A DNA stretch of 64,000 nt from Misgurnus anguillicaudatus (GCF_027580225.2 NC_073346.2:4086501-4150500), one strand, 5' to 3'. Positions 9,433 to 22,322 are shown, counted from the first letter of the stretch. Notes: generated by a model from the letters alone, not told the origin. Numbers and translations: made by a program.

Positions 9433-10224
9433 TTCTGTTGCCTTTGTTGTAGCCACCCGTGCTGTGTATCGCGCTTTCTTCCGAGGGAGCGTCCTTTTCA
9501 AAGACGCCAGGAGACAGGCACGCGGGGGACGACCCGGTTTCCCATTTGTGTAGAGATGAAGGTTCAAGGTTCAATTTATTGCAATATAGTGTCAAACACA
9601 ATTGGAATTCTTTACAGCCAGTCACGCATGGATGTAATGTGGCAAACGAAACATTAAGACAGAACAAGATATGACAATACACAGTCATATGGAAGGTGAA
9701 TGGAAGGTGCTAAGAGTAATAATGATACTTACACTAATACTGAATGATAAAAGTAGGAGTAATAGAAACAATAAAGTGCAAACAGTGCATTCAGTCCTGA
9801 AAAGGAATTGAACTGTCATTAAGCAGCCAGGCGGCCGTGGGAAAGAAGCTCAGGCGATGCCGGGATTTTGCAGTTCTCGGGAGCCGAAGCCTTCTACCTG
9901 AAGGGAGCAGCTGAAACATGGTACAGCCTGGATGAGATGGGTCAGACATAATTTTTCTTGCCCTTCTCACAGCCCTGAGGTTGTGAAGGGATTCCAGAGA
10001 AGGTAGAGAGGTGTTGATCACTCTCTCTGCCGAGCGGATCACCCGCTGCAGCTTGGCCTTGTCCTTGGCTGCTGCAGCAGGGAACCATGTAATTATTGAT
10101 TGTGTAATAATGGATTTAATGATGGCAGAGTAAAACCGGATTAATATTTAATAATGAAGTTTTGCAGCTGGCCTCCAGAATCCAGCTGTCTTCTCCAAGC
10201 ATGACTTCCCTGGTTTCTGGCGTT

Positions 10225-10297
10225 GGGCCAGTGGCGCAATGGATAACGCGTCTGACTACGGATCAGAAGATTCTAGGTTCGACTCCTGGCTGGCTCA
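10225..10297 (+). tRNA. tRNA-Arg-ACG: tRNA-Arg (ACG), unit 5, discriminator A
   Basis: Matches the copy at 2492-2564 except that the last base (10297, the discriminator) is A instead of G. All helices and both promoter boxes are intact. Effect on arginylation is unknown. Confidence 0.94.
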
Positions 10298-10565
10298 ATC
10301 CTGTTTTTACTCCTTCCTCCCACACGTTGGGTGTCTGCTGTCCTGCGTCAACATGCCTCAGTAGAGCAGAGGACGCACACCAGGCTCTGATTGCTCAGAT
10401 GGCGGAGCGCAGGACTGCAGGCAGGCAATTTAGCCGTCCAACCTTAGGTCGATGGGCCGGAGGCAGTGAAGCTTTGCCTCTTGGAGGTGCTGCGATCCTT
10501 GCCTTCGAAGCCAGCGTTGCGCATAACCCGGCCGGTGAAAAAGGCAAGCGCACGTCAAAAGAGCA

Positions 10566-10637
10566 TTCCCTGACCGGGAATCGAACCCGGGCCGCGGCGG
10601 TGAGAGCGCCGAATCCTAGCCACTAGACCACCAGGGA
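10566..10637 (-). tRNA. tRNA-Glu-CTC: tRNA-Glu (CTC), unit 5
   Basis: Same sequence as the copy at 256-327. A change lies just outside the 3' end (gcatt for gcgtt on +). Confidence 0.96.
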
Positions 10638-10729
10638 GGACACGCTGGCCTTCAGGCCGTGGATGCCTGGCACACTGTGCGGAAGGAAAACGGGGCTAAA
10701 GTCTCAAACTAGTCGACAAAAGGGCACCC

Positions 10730-10803
10730 TGCCCCGTGTGAGGCTCGAACTCACGACCTTCAGATTATGAGACTGACGCGCTGCCTAACTGCGCCAACGA
10801 GGC
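10730..10803 (-). tRNA. tRNA-Met-CAT: tRNA-Met (CAT), unit 5
   Basis: Same sequence as the copy at 420-493. Confidence 0.96.
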
Positions 10804-11927
10804 ACGCCCAGACCGACGGCTCCTGGGAGGCCCCTTGCGTCTGGTTGCGTGGCATTTTGTGCGCCACCAGCGAGGAAACTCCTGCGAGGAGAGCACGACT
10901 GGGCTTCTTGCACTCTGGCTACCCACACTGAGGACCTTCTCGTTCTTAATATGTTACACGTACAGAAACAACTTCAAGGAGACACAGAGGGGCTATGTCA
11001 TGCCCAGGATTCCTATCGTCTTTTAAATGGTGTCGAGAATGGCACGCCTGCCGTTGCTGGACGATCTTGGCGCACATGCTCTCAGGCTAGATAAAACCCA
11101 TTATAAATAAACACTTACATTTGACACATTTGACACAGCTGACAGATTAATGGAATAACGTTACATATCCACAATGCAAAGTCCCAGTTATTCAGTGATC
11201 ACGTGTTTGGCTCGTCTTTAGCCTCATTATCTAGTAGAAAAACTTAAATTGTGCTAAAGTTGAAAGACTGTCCTATGTAAGTTGGTGACGTGTTCCACGT
11301 ATTAGAGTCTGTTAAAGTAAAAGCTCTGCGGCCATTGCCTGTGGCAGTAAACTGTACTTCGCACTCACCTCTTGAAGAATCTCTTGTTTGCCTTGTGTGC
11401 TCGAGACACAACGCCACCGGTTCTTTTAAGGATGTCGCCGCCGTATGGTTAACTGTTGTCTACATTAGAAGGCAACTGCGAACCATAAAAAGGCCCTGAG
11501 ACGTACAGAGATGGCGCTTTTTCGCTAAATTGCAATGCCGGCGTCCATCCGCATTTGATCAAGTATTTTCATTGCGCGTTCAAGTAGAACGAGCAGGGTC
11601 TGAGAATGGCGATTCCGTTTTGTGACCCTGTTCTAAAACAGTATGATCAGGCGGGAAAGGATCATTGAATGCAAAACCACTTTGACAGCATCCGTTACAG
11701 GGCATATGGAGACGGGCTGCGTGTGCTTTTGGCAAATGAAAGGCTTCGGGCACATTGTTCCTCATTTCGAAAAATCCACATTCGTCACTATTTCAAGGCG
11801 TTTGTGAAGAAATAAATAAGAATTAAAGATGAGCTGCATGAAGGCAATAAAATCGTGAGTCATTCCAAAAGTTACACCGGCACATTCGCTGAGGAGCGCA
11901 ATCGACTCGCTCGGGCCAGCTGGGGTG

Positions 11928-12010
11928 GTCAGGATGGCCGAGCGGTCTAAGGCGCTGCGTTCAGGTCGCAGTCTCCTCTGGAGGCGTGGGTTCGAATCCC
12001 ACTTCTGACA
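11928..12010 (+). tRNA. tRNA-Leu-CAG: tRNA-Leu (CAG), unit 5
   Basis: Same sequence as the copy at 1617-1699. Confidence 0.96.
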
Positions 12011-12802
12011 TTCTGTTGCCTCTGTTGTAGCCACCCGTGCTGTGTATCGCGCTTTCTTCCGAGGGAGCGTCCTTTTCAAAGACGCCAGGAGACACACACG
12101 CGGGGGACGACCCGGTTTCCCATTTTGGTAGAGATGAAGGTTCAAGGTTCAATTTATTGCAATATAGTGTCAAACACAATTGGAATTCTTTACAGCCAGT
12201 CACGCATGGATGTAATGTGGCAAACGAAACATTAAGACAGAACAAGATATGACAATACACAGTCATATGGAAGGTGAATGGAAGGTGCTAAGAGTAATAA
12301 TGATACTTACACTAATACTGAATGATAAAAGTAGGAGTAATAGAAACAATAAAGTGCAAACAGTGCATTCAGTCCTGAAAAGGAATTGAACTGTCATTAA
12401 GCAGCCAGGCGGCCGTGGGAAAGAAGCTCAGGCGATGCCAGGATTTTGCAGTTCTCGGGAGCCGAAGCCTTCTACCTGAAGGGAGCAGCTGAAACATGGT
12501 ACAGCCTGGATGAGATGGGTCAGACATAATTTTTCTTGCCCTTCTCACAGCCCTGAGGTTGTGAAGGGATTCCAGAGAAGGTAGAGAGGTGTTGATCACT
12601 CTCTCTGCCGAGCGGATCACCCGCTGCAGCTTGGCCTTGTCCTTGGCTGCTGCAGCAGGGAACCATATAATTATTGATTGTGTAATAATGGATTTAATGA
12701 TGGCAGAGTAAAACCGGATTAATATTTAATAATGAAGTTTTGCAGCTGGCCTCCAGAATCCAGCTGTCTTCTCCAAGCATGACTTCCCTGGTTTCTGGCG
12801 TT

Positions 12803-12875
12803 GGGCCAGTGGCGCAATGGATAATGCGTCTGACTACGGATCAGAAGATTCTAGGTTCGACTCCTGGCTGGCTCG
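12803..12875 (+). tRNA. tRNA-Arg-ACG: tRNA-Arg (ACG), unit 6, U23 variant
   Basis: One change from the copy at 2492-2564: ggataatgcg for ggataacgcg. By my fold this is position 23 of the D stem, turning a G-C pair into G-U. It is expected to remain functional. Confidence 0.95.
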
Positions 12876-13143
12876 ATCCTGTTTTTACTCCTTCCTCCCA
12901 CACGTTGGGTGTCTGCTGTCCTGCGTCAACATGCCTCAGTAGAGCAGAGGACGCACACCAGGCTCTGATTGCTCAGATGGCGGAGCGCAGGACTGCAGGC
13001 AGGCAATTTAGCCGTCCAACCTTAGGTCGATGGGCCGGAGGCAGTGAAGCTTTGCCTCTTGGAGGTGCTGCGATCCTTGCCTTCGAAGCCAGCGTTGCGC
13101 ATAACCCGGCCGGTGAAAAAGGCAAGCGCACGTCAAAAGAGCG

Positions 13144-13215
13144 TTCCCTGACCGGGAATCGAACCCGGGCCGCGGCGGTGAGAGCGCCGAATCCTAGCCA
13201 CTAGACCACCAGGGA
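13144..13215 (-). tRNA. tRNA-Glu-CTC: tRNA-Glu (CTC), unit 6
   Basis: Same sequence as the copy at 256-327. Confidence 0.96.
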
Positions 13216-13307
13216 GGACACGCTGGCCTTGAGGCCGTGGATGCCTGGCACACTGTGCGGAAGGAAAACGGGGCTAAAGTCTCAAACTAGTCGACAAAAG
13301 GGCACCC

Positions 13308-13381
13308 TGCCCCGTGTGAGGCTCGAACTCACGACCTTCAGATTATGAGACTGACGCGCTGCCTAACTGCGCCAACGAGGC
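13308..13381 (-). tRNA. tRNA-Met-CAT: tRNA-Met (CAT), unit 6
   Basis: Same sequence as the copy at 420-493. Confidence 0.96.
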
Positions 13382-14505
13382 ACGCCCAGACCGGCGGCTC
13401 CTGGGTGGCCCCTTGCGTCTGGTTGCGTGGCATTTTGTGCGCCACCAGCGAGGAAACTCCTGCGAGGAGAGCACGACTGGGCTTCTTGCACTCTGGCTAC
13501 CCACACTGAGGACCTTCAGGTTCTTAATATGTTACACGTACAGAAACAACTTCAAGGAGACACAGAGGGGCTATGTCATGCCCAGGATTCCTATCGTCTT
13601 TTAAATGGTGTCGAGAATGGCACGCCTGCCGTTGCTGGACGATCTTGGCGCACATGCTCTCAGGCTAGATAAAACCCATTATAAATAAACACTTACATTT
13701 GACACATTTGACACAGCTGACAGATTAATGGAATAACGTTACATATCCACAATGCAAAGTCCCAGTTATTCAGTGATCACGTGTTTGGCTCGTCTTTAGC
13801 CTCATTATCTAGTAGAAAAACTTAAATTGTGCTAAAGTTGAAAGACTGTCCTATGTAAGTTGGTGACGTGTTCCACGTATTAGAGTCTGTTAAAGTAAAA
13901 GCTCTGCGGCCATTGCCTGTGGCAGTAAACTGTACTTCGCACTCACCTCTTGAAGAATCTCTTGTTTGCCTTGTGTGCTCGAGACACAATGCCACCGGTT
14001 CTTTTAAGGATGTCGCCGCCGTATGGTTAACTGTTGTCTACATTAGAAGGCAACTGCGAACCATAAAAAGGCCCTGAGACGTACAGAGATGGCGCTTTTT
14101 CGCTAAATTGCAATGCCGGCGTCCATCCGCATTTGATCAAGTATTTTCATTGCGCGTTCAAGTAGAACGAGCAGGGTCTGAGAATGGCGATTCCTTTTTG
14201 TGACCCTGTTCTAAAACAGTATGATCAGGCGGGAAAGGATCATTGAATGCAAAACCACTTTGACAGCATCCGTTACAGGGCATATGGAGACGGGCTGCGT
14301 GTGCTTTTGGCAAATGAAAGGCTTCGGGCACATTGTTCCTCATTTCGAAAAATCCACATTCGTCTCTATTTCAAGGCGTTTGTGAAGAAATAAATAAGAA
14401 TTAAAGATGAGCTGCATGAAGGCAATAAAATCGTGAGTCATTCCAAAAGTTACACCGGCACATTCGCTGAGGAGCGCAATCGACTCGCACGGGCCAGCTG
14501 GGGTG

Positions 14506-14588
14506 GTCAGGATGGCCGAGCGGTCTAAGGCGCTGCGTTCAGGTCGCAGTCTCCTCTGGAGGCGTGGGTTCGAATCCCACTTCTGACA
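14506..14588 (+). tRNA. tRNA-Leu-CAG: tRNA-Leu (CAG), unit 6
   Basis: Same sequence as the copy at 1617-1699. Confidence 0.96.
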
Positions 14589-15380
14589 TTCTGTTGCCTT
14601 TGTTGTAGCCACCCGTGCTGTGTATCGCGCTTTCTTCCGAGGGAGCGTCCTTTTCAAAGACGCCAGGAGACAGGCACGCGGGGGACGACCCAGTTTCCCA
14701 TTTTGGTAGAGATGAAGGTTCAAGGTTCAATTTATTGCAATATAGTGTCAAACACAATTGGAATTCTTTACAGCCAGTCACGCATGGATGTAATGTGGCA
14801 AACGAAACATTAAGACAGAACAAGATATGACAATACACAGTCATATGGAAGGTGAATGGAAGGTGCTAAGAGTAATAATGATACTTACACTAATACTGAA
14901 TGATAAAAGTAGGAGTAATAGAAACAATAAAGTGCAAACAGTGCATTCAGTCCTGAAAAGGAATTGAACTGTCATTAAGCAGCCAGGCGGCCGTGGGAAA
15001 GAAGCTCAGGCGATGCCGGGATTTTGCAGTTCTCGGGAGCCGAAGCCTTCTACCTGAAGGGAGCAGCTGAAACATGGTACAGCCTGGATGAGATGGGTCA
15101 GACATAATTTTTCTTGCCCTTCTCACAGCCCTGAGGTTGTGAAGGGATTCCAGAGAAGGTAGAGAGGTGTTGATCACTCTCTCTGCCGAGCGGATCACCC
15201 GCTGCAGCTTGGCCTTGTCCTTGGCTGCTGCAGCAGGGAACCATGTAATTATTGATTGTGTAATAATGGATTTAATGATGGCAGAGTAAAACCGGATTAA
15301 TATTTAATAATGAAGTTTTGCAGCTGGCCTCCAGAATCCAGCTGTCTTCTCCAAGCATGACTTCCCTGGTTTCTGGCGTT

Positions 15381-15453
15381 GGGCCAGTGGCGCAATGGAT
15401 AATGCGTCTGACTACGGATCAGAAGATTCTAGGTTCGACTCCTGGCTGGCTCG
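15381..15453 (+). tRNA. tRNA-Arg-ACG: tRNA-Arg (ACG), unit 7, U23 variant
   Basis: Same as the unit 6 copy, with the D-stem G-U pair. Confidence 0.95.
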
Positions 15454-15721
15454 ATCCTGTTTTTACTCCTTCCTCCCACACGTTGGGTGTCTGCTGTCCT
15501 GCGTCAACATGCCTCAGTAGAGCAGAGGACGCACACCAGGCTCTGATTGCTCAGATGGCGGAGCGCAGGACTGCAGGCAGGCAATTTAGCCGTCCAACCT
15601 TAGGTCGATGGGCCGGAGGCAGTGAAGCTTTGCCTCTTGGAGGTGCTGCGATCCTTGCCTTCGAAGCCAGCGTTGCGCATAACCCGGCCGGTGAAAAAGG
15701 CAAGCGCACGTCAAAAGAGCG

Positions 15722-15793
15722 TTCCCTGACCGGGAATCGAACCCGGGCCGCGGCGGTGAGAGCGCCGAATCCTAGCCACTAGACCACCAGGGA
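15722..15793 (-). tRNA. tRNA-Glu-CTC: tRNA-Glu (CTC), unit 7
   Basis: Same sequence as the copy at 256-327. Confidence 0.96.
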
Positions 15794-15885
15794 GGACACG
15801 CTGGCCTTCAGGCCGTGGATGCCTGGCACACTGTGCGGAAGGAAAACGGGGCTAAAGTCTCAAACTAGTCGACAAAAGGGCACCC

Positions 15886-15959
15886 TGCCCCGTGTGAGGC
15901 TCGAACTCACGACCTTCAGATTATGAGACTGACGCGCTGCCTAACTGCGCCAACGAGGC
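15886..15959 (-). tRNA. tRNA-Met-CAT: tRNA-Met (CAT), unit 7
   Basis: Same sequence as the copy at 420-493. Confidence 0.96.
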
Positions 15960-17083
15960 ACGCCCAGACCGGCGGCTCCTGGGTGGCCCCTTGCGTCTGG
16001 TTGCGTGGCATTTTGTGCGCCACCAGCGAGGAAACTCCTGCGAGGAGAGCACGACTGGGCTTCTTGCACTCTGGCTACCCACACTGAGGACCTTCAGGTT
16101 CTTAATATGTTACACGTACAGAAACAACTTCAAGGAGACACAGAGGGGCTATGTCATGCCCAGGATTCCTATCGTCTTTTAAATGGTGTCGAGAATGGCA
16201 CGCCTGCCGTTGCTGGACGATCTTGGCGCACATGCTCTCAGGCTAGATAAAACCCATTATAAATAAACACTTACATTTGACACATTTGACACAGCTGACA
16301 GATTAATGGAATAACGTTACATATCCACAATGCAAAGTCCCAGTTATTCAGTGATCACGTGTTTGGCTCGTCTTTAGCCTCATTATCTAGTAGAAAAACT
16401 TAAATTGTGCTAAAGTTGAAAGACTGTCCTATGTAAGTTGGTGACGTGTTCCACGTATTAGAGTCTGTTAAAGTAAAAGCTCTGCGGCCATTGCCTGTGG
16501 CAGTAAACTGTACTTCGCACTCACCTCTTGAAGAATCTCTTGTTTGCCTTGTGTGCTCGAGACACAACGCCACCGGTTCTTTTAAGGATGTCGCCGCCGT
16601 ATGGTTAACTGTTGTCTACATTAGAAGGCAACTGCGAACCATAAAAAGGCCCTGAGACGTACAGAGATGGCGCTTTTTCGCTAAATTGCAATGCCGGCGT
16701 CCATCCGCATTTGATCAAGTATTTTCATTGCGCGTTCAAGTAGAACGAGCAGGGTCTGAGAATGGCGATTCCGTTTTGTGACCCTGTTCTAAAACAGTAT
16801 GATCAAGGGGGAAAGGATCATTGAATGCAAAACCACTTTGACAGCATCCGTTACAGGGCATATGGAGACGGGCTGCGTGTGCTTTTGGCAAATGAAAGGC
16901 TTCGGGCACATTGTTCCTCATTTCGAAAAATCCACATTCGTCACTATTTCAAGGCGTTTGTGAAGAAATAAATAAGAATTAAAGATGAGCTGCATGAAGG
17001 CAATAAAATCGTGAGTCATTCCAAAAGTTACACCGGCACATTCGCTGAGGAGCGCAATCGACTCGCTCGGGCCAGCTGGGGTG

Positions 17084-17166
17084 GTCAGGATGGCCGAGCG
17101 GTCTAAGGCGCTGCGTTCAGGTCGCAGTCTCCTCTGGAGGCGTGGGTTCGAATCCCACTTCTGACA
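17084..17166 (+). tRNA. tRNA-Leu-CAG: tRNA-Leu (CAG), unit 7
   Basis: Same sequence as the copy at 1617-1699. Confidence 0.96.
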
Positions 17167-17958
17167 TTCTGTTGCCTTTGTTGTAGCCACCCGTGCTGTG
17201 TATCGCGCTTTCTTCCGAGGGAGCGTCCTTTTCAAAGACGCCAGGAGACAGACACGCGGGGGACGACCCGGTTTCCCATTTTGGTAGAGATGAAGGTTCA
17301 AGGTTCAATTTATTGCAATATAGTGTCAAACACAATTGGAATTCTTTACAGCCAGTCACGCATGGATGTAATGTGGCAAACGAAACATTAAGACAGAACA
17401 AGATATGACAATACACAGTCATATGGAAGGTGAATGGAAGGTGCTAAGAGTAATAATGATACTTACACTAATACTGAATGATAAAAGTAGGAGTAATAGA
17501 AACAATAAAGTGCAAACAGTGCATTCAGTCCTGAAAAGGAATTGAACTGTCATTAAGCAGCCAGGCGGCCGTGGGAAAGAAGCTCAGGCGATGCCGGGAT
17601 TTTGCAGTTCTCGGGAGCCGAAGCCTTCTACCTGAAGGGAGCAGCTGAAACATGGTACAGCCTGGATGAGATGGGTCAGACATAATTTTTCTTGCCCTTC
17701 TCACAGCCCTGAGGTTGTGAAGGGATTCCAGAGAAGGTAGAGAGGTGTTGATCACTCTCTCTGCCGAGCGGATCACCCGCTGCAGCTTGGCCTTGTCCTT
17801 GGCTGCTGCAGCAGGGAACCATGTAATTATTGATTGTGTAATAATGGATTTAATGATGGCAGAGTAAAACCGGATTAATATTTAATAATGAAGTTTTGCA
17901 GCTGGCCTCCAGAATCCAGCTGTCTTCTCCAAGCATGACTTCCCTGGTTTCTGGCGTT

Positions 17959-18031
17959 GGGCCAGTGGCGCAATGGATAACGCGTCTGACTACGGATCAG
18001 AAGATTCTAGGTTCGACTCCTGGCTGGCTCG
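17959..18031 (+). tRNA. tRNA-Arg-ACG: tRNA-Arg (ACG), unit 8
   Basis: Same sequence as the copy at 2492-2564. Confidence 0.96.
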
Positions 18032-18299
18032 ATCCTGTTTTTACTCCTTCCTCCCACACGTTGGGTGTCTGCTGTCCTGCGTCAACATGCCTCAGTAGAG
18101 CAGAGGACGCACACCAGGCTCTGATTGCTCAGATGGCGGAGCGCAGGACTGCAGGCAGGCAATTTAGCCGTCCAACCTTAGGTCGATGGGCCGGAGGCAG
18201 TGAAGCTTTGCCTCTTGGAGGTGCTGCGATCCTTGCTTTCGAAGCCAGCGTTGCGCATAACCCGGCCGGTGAAAAAGGCAAGCGCACGTCAAAAGAGCG

Positions 18300-18371
18300 T
18301 TCCCTGACCGGGAATCGAACCCGGGCCGCGGCGGTGAGAGCGCCGAATCCTAGCCACTAGACCACCAGGGA
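18300..18371 (-). tRNA. tRNA-Glu-CTC: tRNA-Glu (CTC), unit 8
   Basis: Same sequence as the copy at 256-327. Confidence 0.96.
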
Positions 18372-18463
18372 GGACACGCTGGCCTTCAGGCCGTGGATGC
18401 CTGGCACACTGTGCGGAAGGAAAACGGGGCTAAAGTCTCAAACTAGTCGACAAAAGGGCACCC

Positions 18464-18537
18464 TGCCCCGTGTGAGGCTCGAACTCACGACCTTCAGATT
18501 ATGAGACTGACGCGCTGCCTAACTGCGCCAACGAGGC
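18464..18537 (-). tRNA. tRNA-Met-CAT: tRNA-Met (CAT), unit 8
   Basis: Same sequence as the copy at 420-493. Confidence 0.96.
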
Positions 18538-19661
18538 ACGCCCAGACCGACGGCTCCTGGGTGGCCCCTTGCGTCTGGTTGCGTGGCATTTTGTGCGCCA
18601 CCAGCGAAGAAACTCCTGCGAGGAGAGCACGACTGGGCTTCTTGCACTCTGGCTACCCACACTGAGGACCTTCTCGTTCTTAATATGTTACACGTACAGA
18701 AACAACTTCAAGGAGACACAGAGGGGCTATGTCATGCCCAGGATTCCTATCGTCTTTTAAATGGTGTCGAGAATGGCACGCCTGCCGTTGCTGGACGATC
18801 TTGGCGCACATGCTCTCAGGCTAGATAAAACCCATTATAAATAAACACTTACATTTGACACATTTGACACAGCTGACAGATTAATGGAATAACGTTACAT
18901 ATCCACAATGCAAAGTCCCAGTTATTCAGTGATCACGTGTTTGGCTCGTCTTTAGCCTCATTATCTAGTAGAAAAACTTAAATTGTGCTAAAGTTGAAAG
19001 ACTGTCCTATGTAAGTTGGTGACGTGTTCCACGTATTAGAGTCTGTTAAAGTAAAAGCTCTGCGGCCATTGCCTGTGGCAGTAAACTGTACTTCGCACTC
19101 ACCTCTTGAAGAATCTCTTGTTTGCCTTGTGTGCTCGAGACACAATGCCACCGGTTCTTTTAAGGATGTCGCCGCCGTATGGTTAACTGTTGTCTACATT
19201 AGAAGGCAACTGCGAACCATAAAAAGGCCCTGAGACGTACAGAGATGGCGCTTTTTCGCTAAATTGCAATGCCGGCGTCCATCCGCATTTGATCAAGTAT
19301 TTTCATTGCGCGTTCAAGTAGAACGAGCAGGGTCTGAGAATGGCGATTCCTTTTTGTGACCCTGTTCTAAAACAGTATGATCAAGGGGGAAAGGATCATT
19401 GAATGCAAAACCACTTTGACAGCATCCGTTACAGGGCATATGGAGACGGGCTGCGTGTGCTTTTGGCAAATGAAAGGCTTCGGGCACATTGTTCCTCATT
19501 TCGAAAAATCCACATTCGTCACTATTTCAAGGCGTTTGTGAAGAAATAAATAAGAATTAAAGATGAGCTGCATGAAGGCAATAAAATCGTGAGTCATTCC
19601 AAAAGTTACACCGGCACATTCGCTGAGGAGCGCAATCGACTCGCTCGGGCCAGCTGGGGTG

Positions 19662-19744
19662 GTCAGGATGGCCGAGCGGTCTAAGGCGCTGCGTTCAGGT
19701 CGCAGTCTCCTCTGGAGGCGTGGGTTCGAATCCCACTTCTGACA
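19662..19744 (+). tRNA. tRNA-Leu-CAG: tRNA-Leu (CAG), unit 8
   Basis: Same sequence as the copy at 1617-1699. Confidence 0.96.
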
Positions 19745-20536
19745 TTCTGTTGCCTTTGTTGTAGCCACCCGTGCTGTGTATCGCGCTTTCTTCCGAGGGA
19801 GCGTCCTTTTCAAAGACGCCAGGAGACAGGCACGCGGGGGACGACCCGGTTTCCCATTTTGGTAGAGATGAAGGTTCAAGGTTCAATTTATTGCAATATA
19901 GTGTCAAACACAATTGGAATTCTTTACAGCCAGTCACGCATGGATGTAATGTGGCAAACGAAACATTAAGACAGAACAAGATATGACAATACACAGTCAT
20001 ATGGAAGGTGAATGGAAGGTGCTAAGAGTTATAATGATACTTACACTAATACTGAATGATAAAAGTAGGAGTAATAGAAACAATAAAGTGCAAACAGTGC
20101 ATTCAGTCCTGAAAAGGAATTGAACTGTCATTAAGCAGCCAGGCGGCCGTGGGAAAGAAGCTCAGGCGATGCCGGGATTTTGCAGTTCTCGGGAGCCGAA
20201 GCCTTCTACCTGAAGGGAGCAGCTGAAACATGGTACAGCCTGGATGAGATGGGTCAGACATAATTTTTCTTGCCCTTCTCACAGCCCTGAGGTTGTGAAG
20301 GGATTCCAGAGAAGGTAGAGAGGTGTTGATCACTCTCTCTGCCGAGCGGATCACCCGCTGCAGCTTGGCCTTGTCCTTGGCTGCTGCAGCAGGGAACCAT
20401 GTAATTATTGATTGTGTAATAATGGATTTAATGATGGCAGAGTAAAACCGGATTAATATTTAATAATGAAGTTTTGCAGCTGGCCTCCAGAATCCAGCTG
20501 TCTTCTCCAAGCATGACTTCCCAGGTTTCTGGCGTT

Positions 20537-20609
20537 GGGCCAGTGGCGCAATGGATAACGCGTCTGACTACGGATCAGAAGATTCTAGGTTCGACTCCTG
20601 GCTGGCTCG
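20537..20609 (+). tRNA. tRNA-Arg-ACG: tRNA-Arg (ACG), unit 9
   Basis: Same sequence as the copy at 2492-2564. The upstream flank has A at 20523, 14 bp before the gene. Confidence 0.96.
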
Positions 20610-20877
20610 ATCCTGTTTTTACTCCTTCCTCCCACACGTTGGGTGTCTGCTGTCCTGCGTCAACATGCCTCAGTAGAGCAGAGGACGCACACCAGGCTCT
20701 GATTGCTCAGATGGCGGAGCGCAGGACTGCAGGCAGGCAATTTAGCCGTCCAACCTTAGGTCGATGGGCCGGAGGCAGTGAAGCTTTGCCTCTTGGAGGT
20801 GCTGCGATCCTTGCCTTCGAAGCCAGCGTTGCGCATAACCCGGCCGGTGAAAAAGGCAAGCGCACGTCAAAAGAGCG

Positions 20878-20949
20878 TTCCCTGACCGGGAATCGAACCC
20901 GGGCCGCGGCGGTGAGAGCGCCGAATCCTAGCCACTAGACCACCAGGGA
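20878..20949 (-). tRNA. tRNA-Glu-CTC: tRNA-Glu (CTC), unit 9
   Basis: Same sequence as the copy at 256-327. Confidence 0.96.
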
Positions 20950-21041
20950 GGACACGCTGGCCTTCAGGCCGTGGATGCCTGGCACACTGTGCGGAAGGAA
21001 AACGGGGCTAAAGTCTCAAACTAGTCGACAAAAGGGCACCC

Positions 21042-21115
21042 TGCCCCGTGTGAGGCTCGAACTCACGACCTTCAGATTATGAGACTGACGCGCTGCCTAA
21101 CTGCGCCAACGAGGC
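21042..21115 (-). tRNA. tRNA-Met-CAT: tRNA-Met (CAT), unit 9
   Basis: Same sequence as the copy at 420-493. Confidence 0.96.
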
Positions 21116-22239
21116 ACGCCCAGACCGACGGCTCCTGGGTGGCCCCTTGCGTCTGGTTGCGTGGCATTTTGTGCGCCACCAGCGAGGAAACTCCTGCGAG
21201 GAGAGCACGACTGGGCTTCTTGCACTCTGGCTACCCACACTGAGGACCTTCTCGTTCTTAATATGTTACACGTACAGAAACAACTTCAAGGAGACACAGA
21301 GGGGCTATGTCATGCCCAGGATTCCTATCGTCTTTTAAATGGTGTCGAGAATGGCACGCCTGCCGTTGCTGGACGATCTTGGCGCACATGCTCTCAGGCT
21401 AGATAAAACCCATTATAAATAAACACTTACATTTGACACATTTGACACAGCTGACAGATTAATGGAATAACGTTACATATCCACAATGCAAAGTCCCAGT
21501 TATTCAGTGATCACGTGTTTGGCTCGTCTTTAGCCTCATTATCTAGTAGAAAAACTTAAATTGTGCTAAAGTTGAAAGACTGTCCTATGTAAGTTGGTGA
21601 CGTGTTCCACGTATTAGAGTCTGTTAAAGTAAAAGCTCTGCGGCCATTGCCTGTGGCAGTAAACTGTACTTCGCACTCACCTCTTGAAGAATCTCTTGTT
21701 TGCCTTGTGTGCTCGAGACACAATGCCACCGGTTCTTTTAAGGATGTCGCCGCCGTATGGTTAACTGTTGTCTACATTAGAAGGCAACTGCGAACCATAA
21801 AAAGGCCCTGAGACGTACAGAGATGGCGCTTTTTCGCTAAATTGCAATGCCGGCGTCCATCCGCATTTGATCAAGTATTTTCATTGCGCGTTCAAGTAGA
21901 ACGAGCAGGGTCTGAGAATGGCGATTCCTTTTTGTGACCCTGTTCTAAAACAGTATGATCAAGGGGGAAAGGATCATTGAATGCAAAACCACTTTGACAG
22001 CATCCGTTACAGGGCATATGGAGACGGGCTGCGTGTGCTTTTGGCAAATGAAAGGCTTCGGGCACATTGTTCCTCATTTCGAAAAATCCACATTCGTCAC
22101 TATTTCAAGGCGTTTGTGAAGAAATAAATAAGAATTAAAGATGAGCTGCATGAAGGCAATAAAATCGTGAGTCATTCCAAAAGTTACACCGGCACATTCG
22201 CTGAGGAGCGCAATCGACTCGCTCGGGCCAGCTGGGGTG

Positions 22240-22322
22240 GTCAGGATGGCCGAGCGGTCTAAGGCGCTGCGTTCAGGTCGCAGTCTCCTCTGGAGGCGTG
22301 GGTTCGAATCCCACTTCTGACA
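22240..22322 (+). tRNA. tRNA-Leu-CAG: tRNA-Leu (CAG), unit 9
   Basis: Same sequence as the copy at 1617-1699. Confidence 0.96.

Larger units (their letters stand above)
7647..10224 (+). repeat. Array unit 4 (2,578 bp)
   Basis: The Tyr relic is at 7806-7893 and the LINE remnant at 9559-10173. Private changes are cggagcta near 8115, gccatatgg near 8873, and a changed sequence (tttgtgtag) just before the LINE 3' end near 9547. Confidence 0.97.
10225..12802 (+). repeat. Array unit 5 (2,578 bp)
   Basis: The Tyr relic is at 10384-10471 and the LINE remnant at 12137-12751. The tRNA-Arg has a changed discriminator base. Other changes are gagcattccc just past the tRNA-Glu 3' end, gggaggcc near 10828, gacacacacg near 12092, and accatataa near 12665. 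The last is shared with units 21-25. Confidence 0.97.
12803..15380 (+). repeat. Array unit 6 (2,578 bp)
   Basis: The Tyr relic is at 12962-13049 and the LINE remnant at 14715-15329. It shares the tRNA-Arg U23 variant, accggcgg and ccttcagg with unit 7 and with units near the right end. Private changes are cttgaggcc near 13230, cgtctctatt near 14362 and cgcacggg near 14490. Confidence 0.97.
15381..17958 (+). repeat. Array unit 7 (2,578 bp)
   Basis: The Tyr relic is at 15540-15627 and the LINE remnant at 17293-17907. It carries the tRNA-Arg U23 variant, ttccgttttg near 16770 and gacagacacg near 17250, matching units 22, 23 and 25. Confidence 0.97.
17959..20536 (+). repeat. Array unit 8 (2,578 bp)
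   Basis: The Tyr relic is at 18118-18205 and the LINE remnant at 19871-20485. T at 20030 (gagttata) starts a four-unit block (8-11). A at 20523 starts a nine-unit block. Private changes are ttgctttcg near 18236 and agcgaagaaa near 18606. Confidence 0.97.
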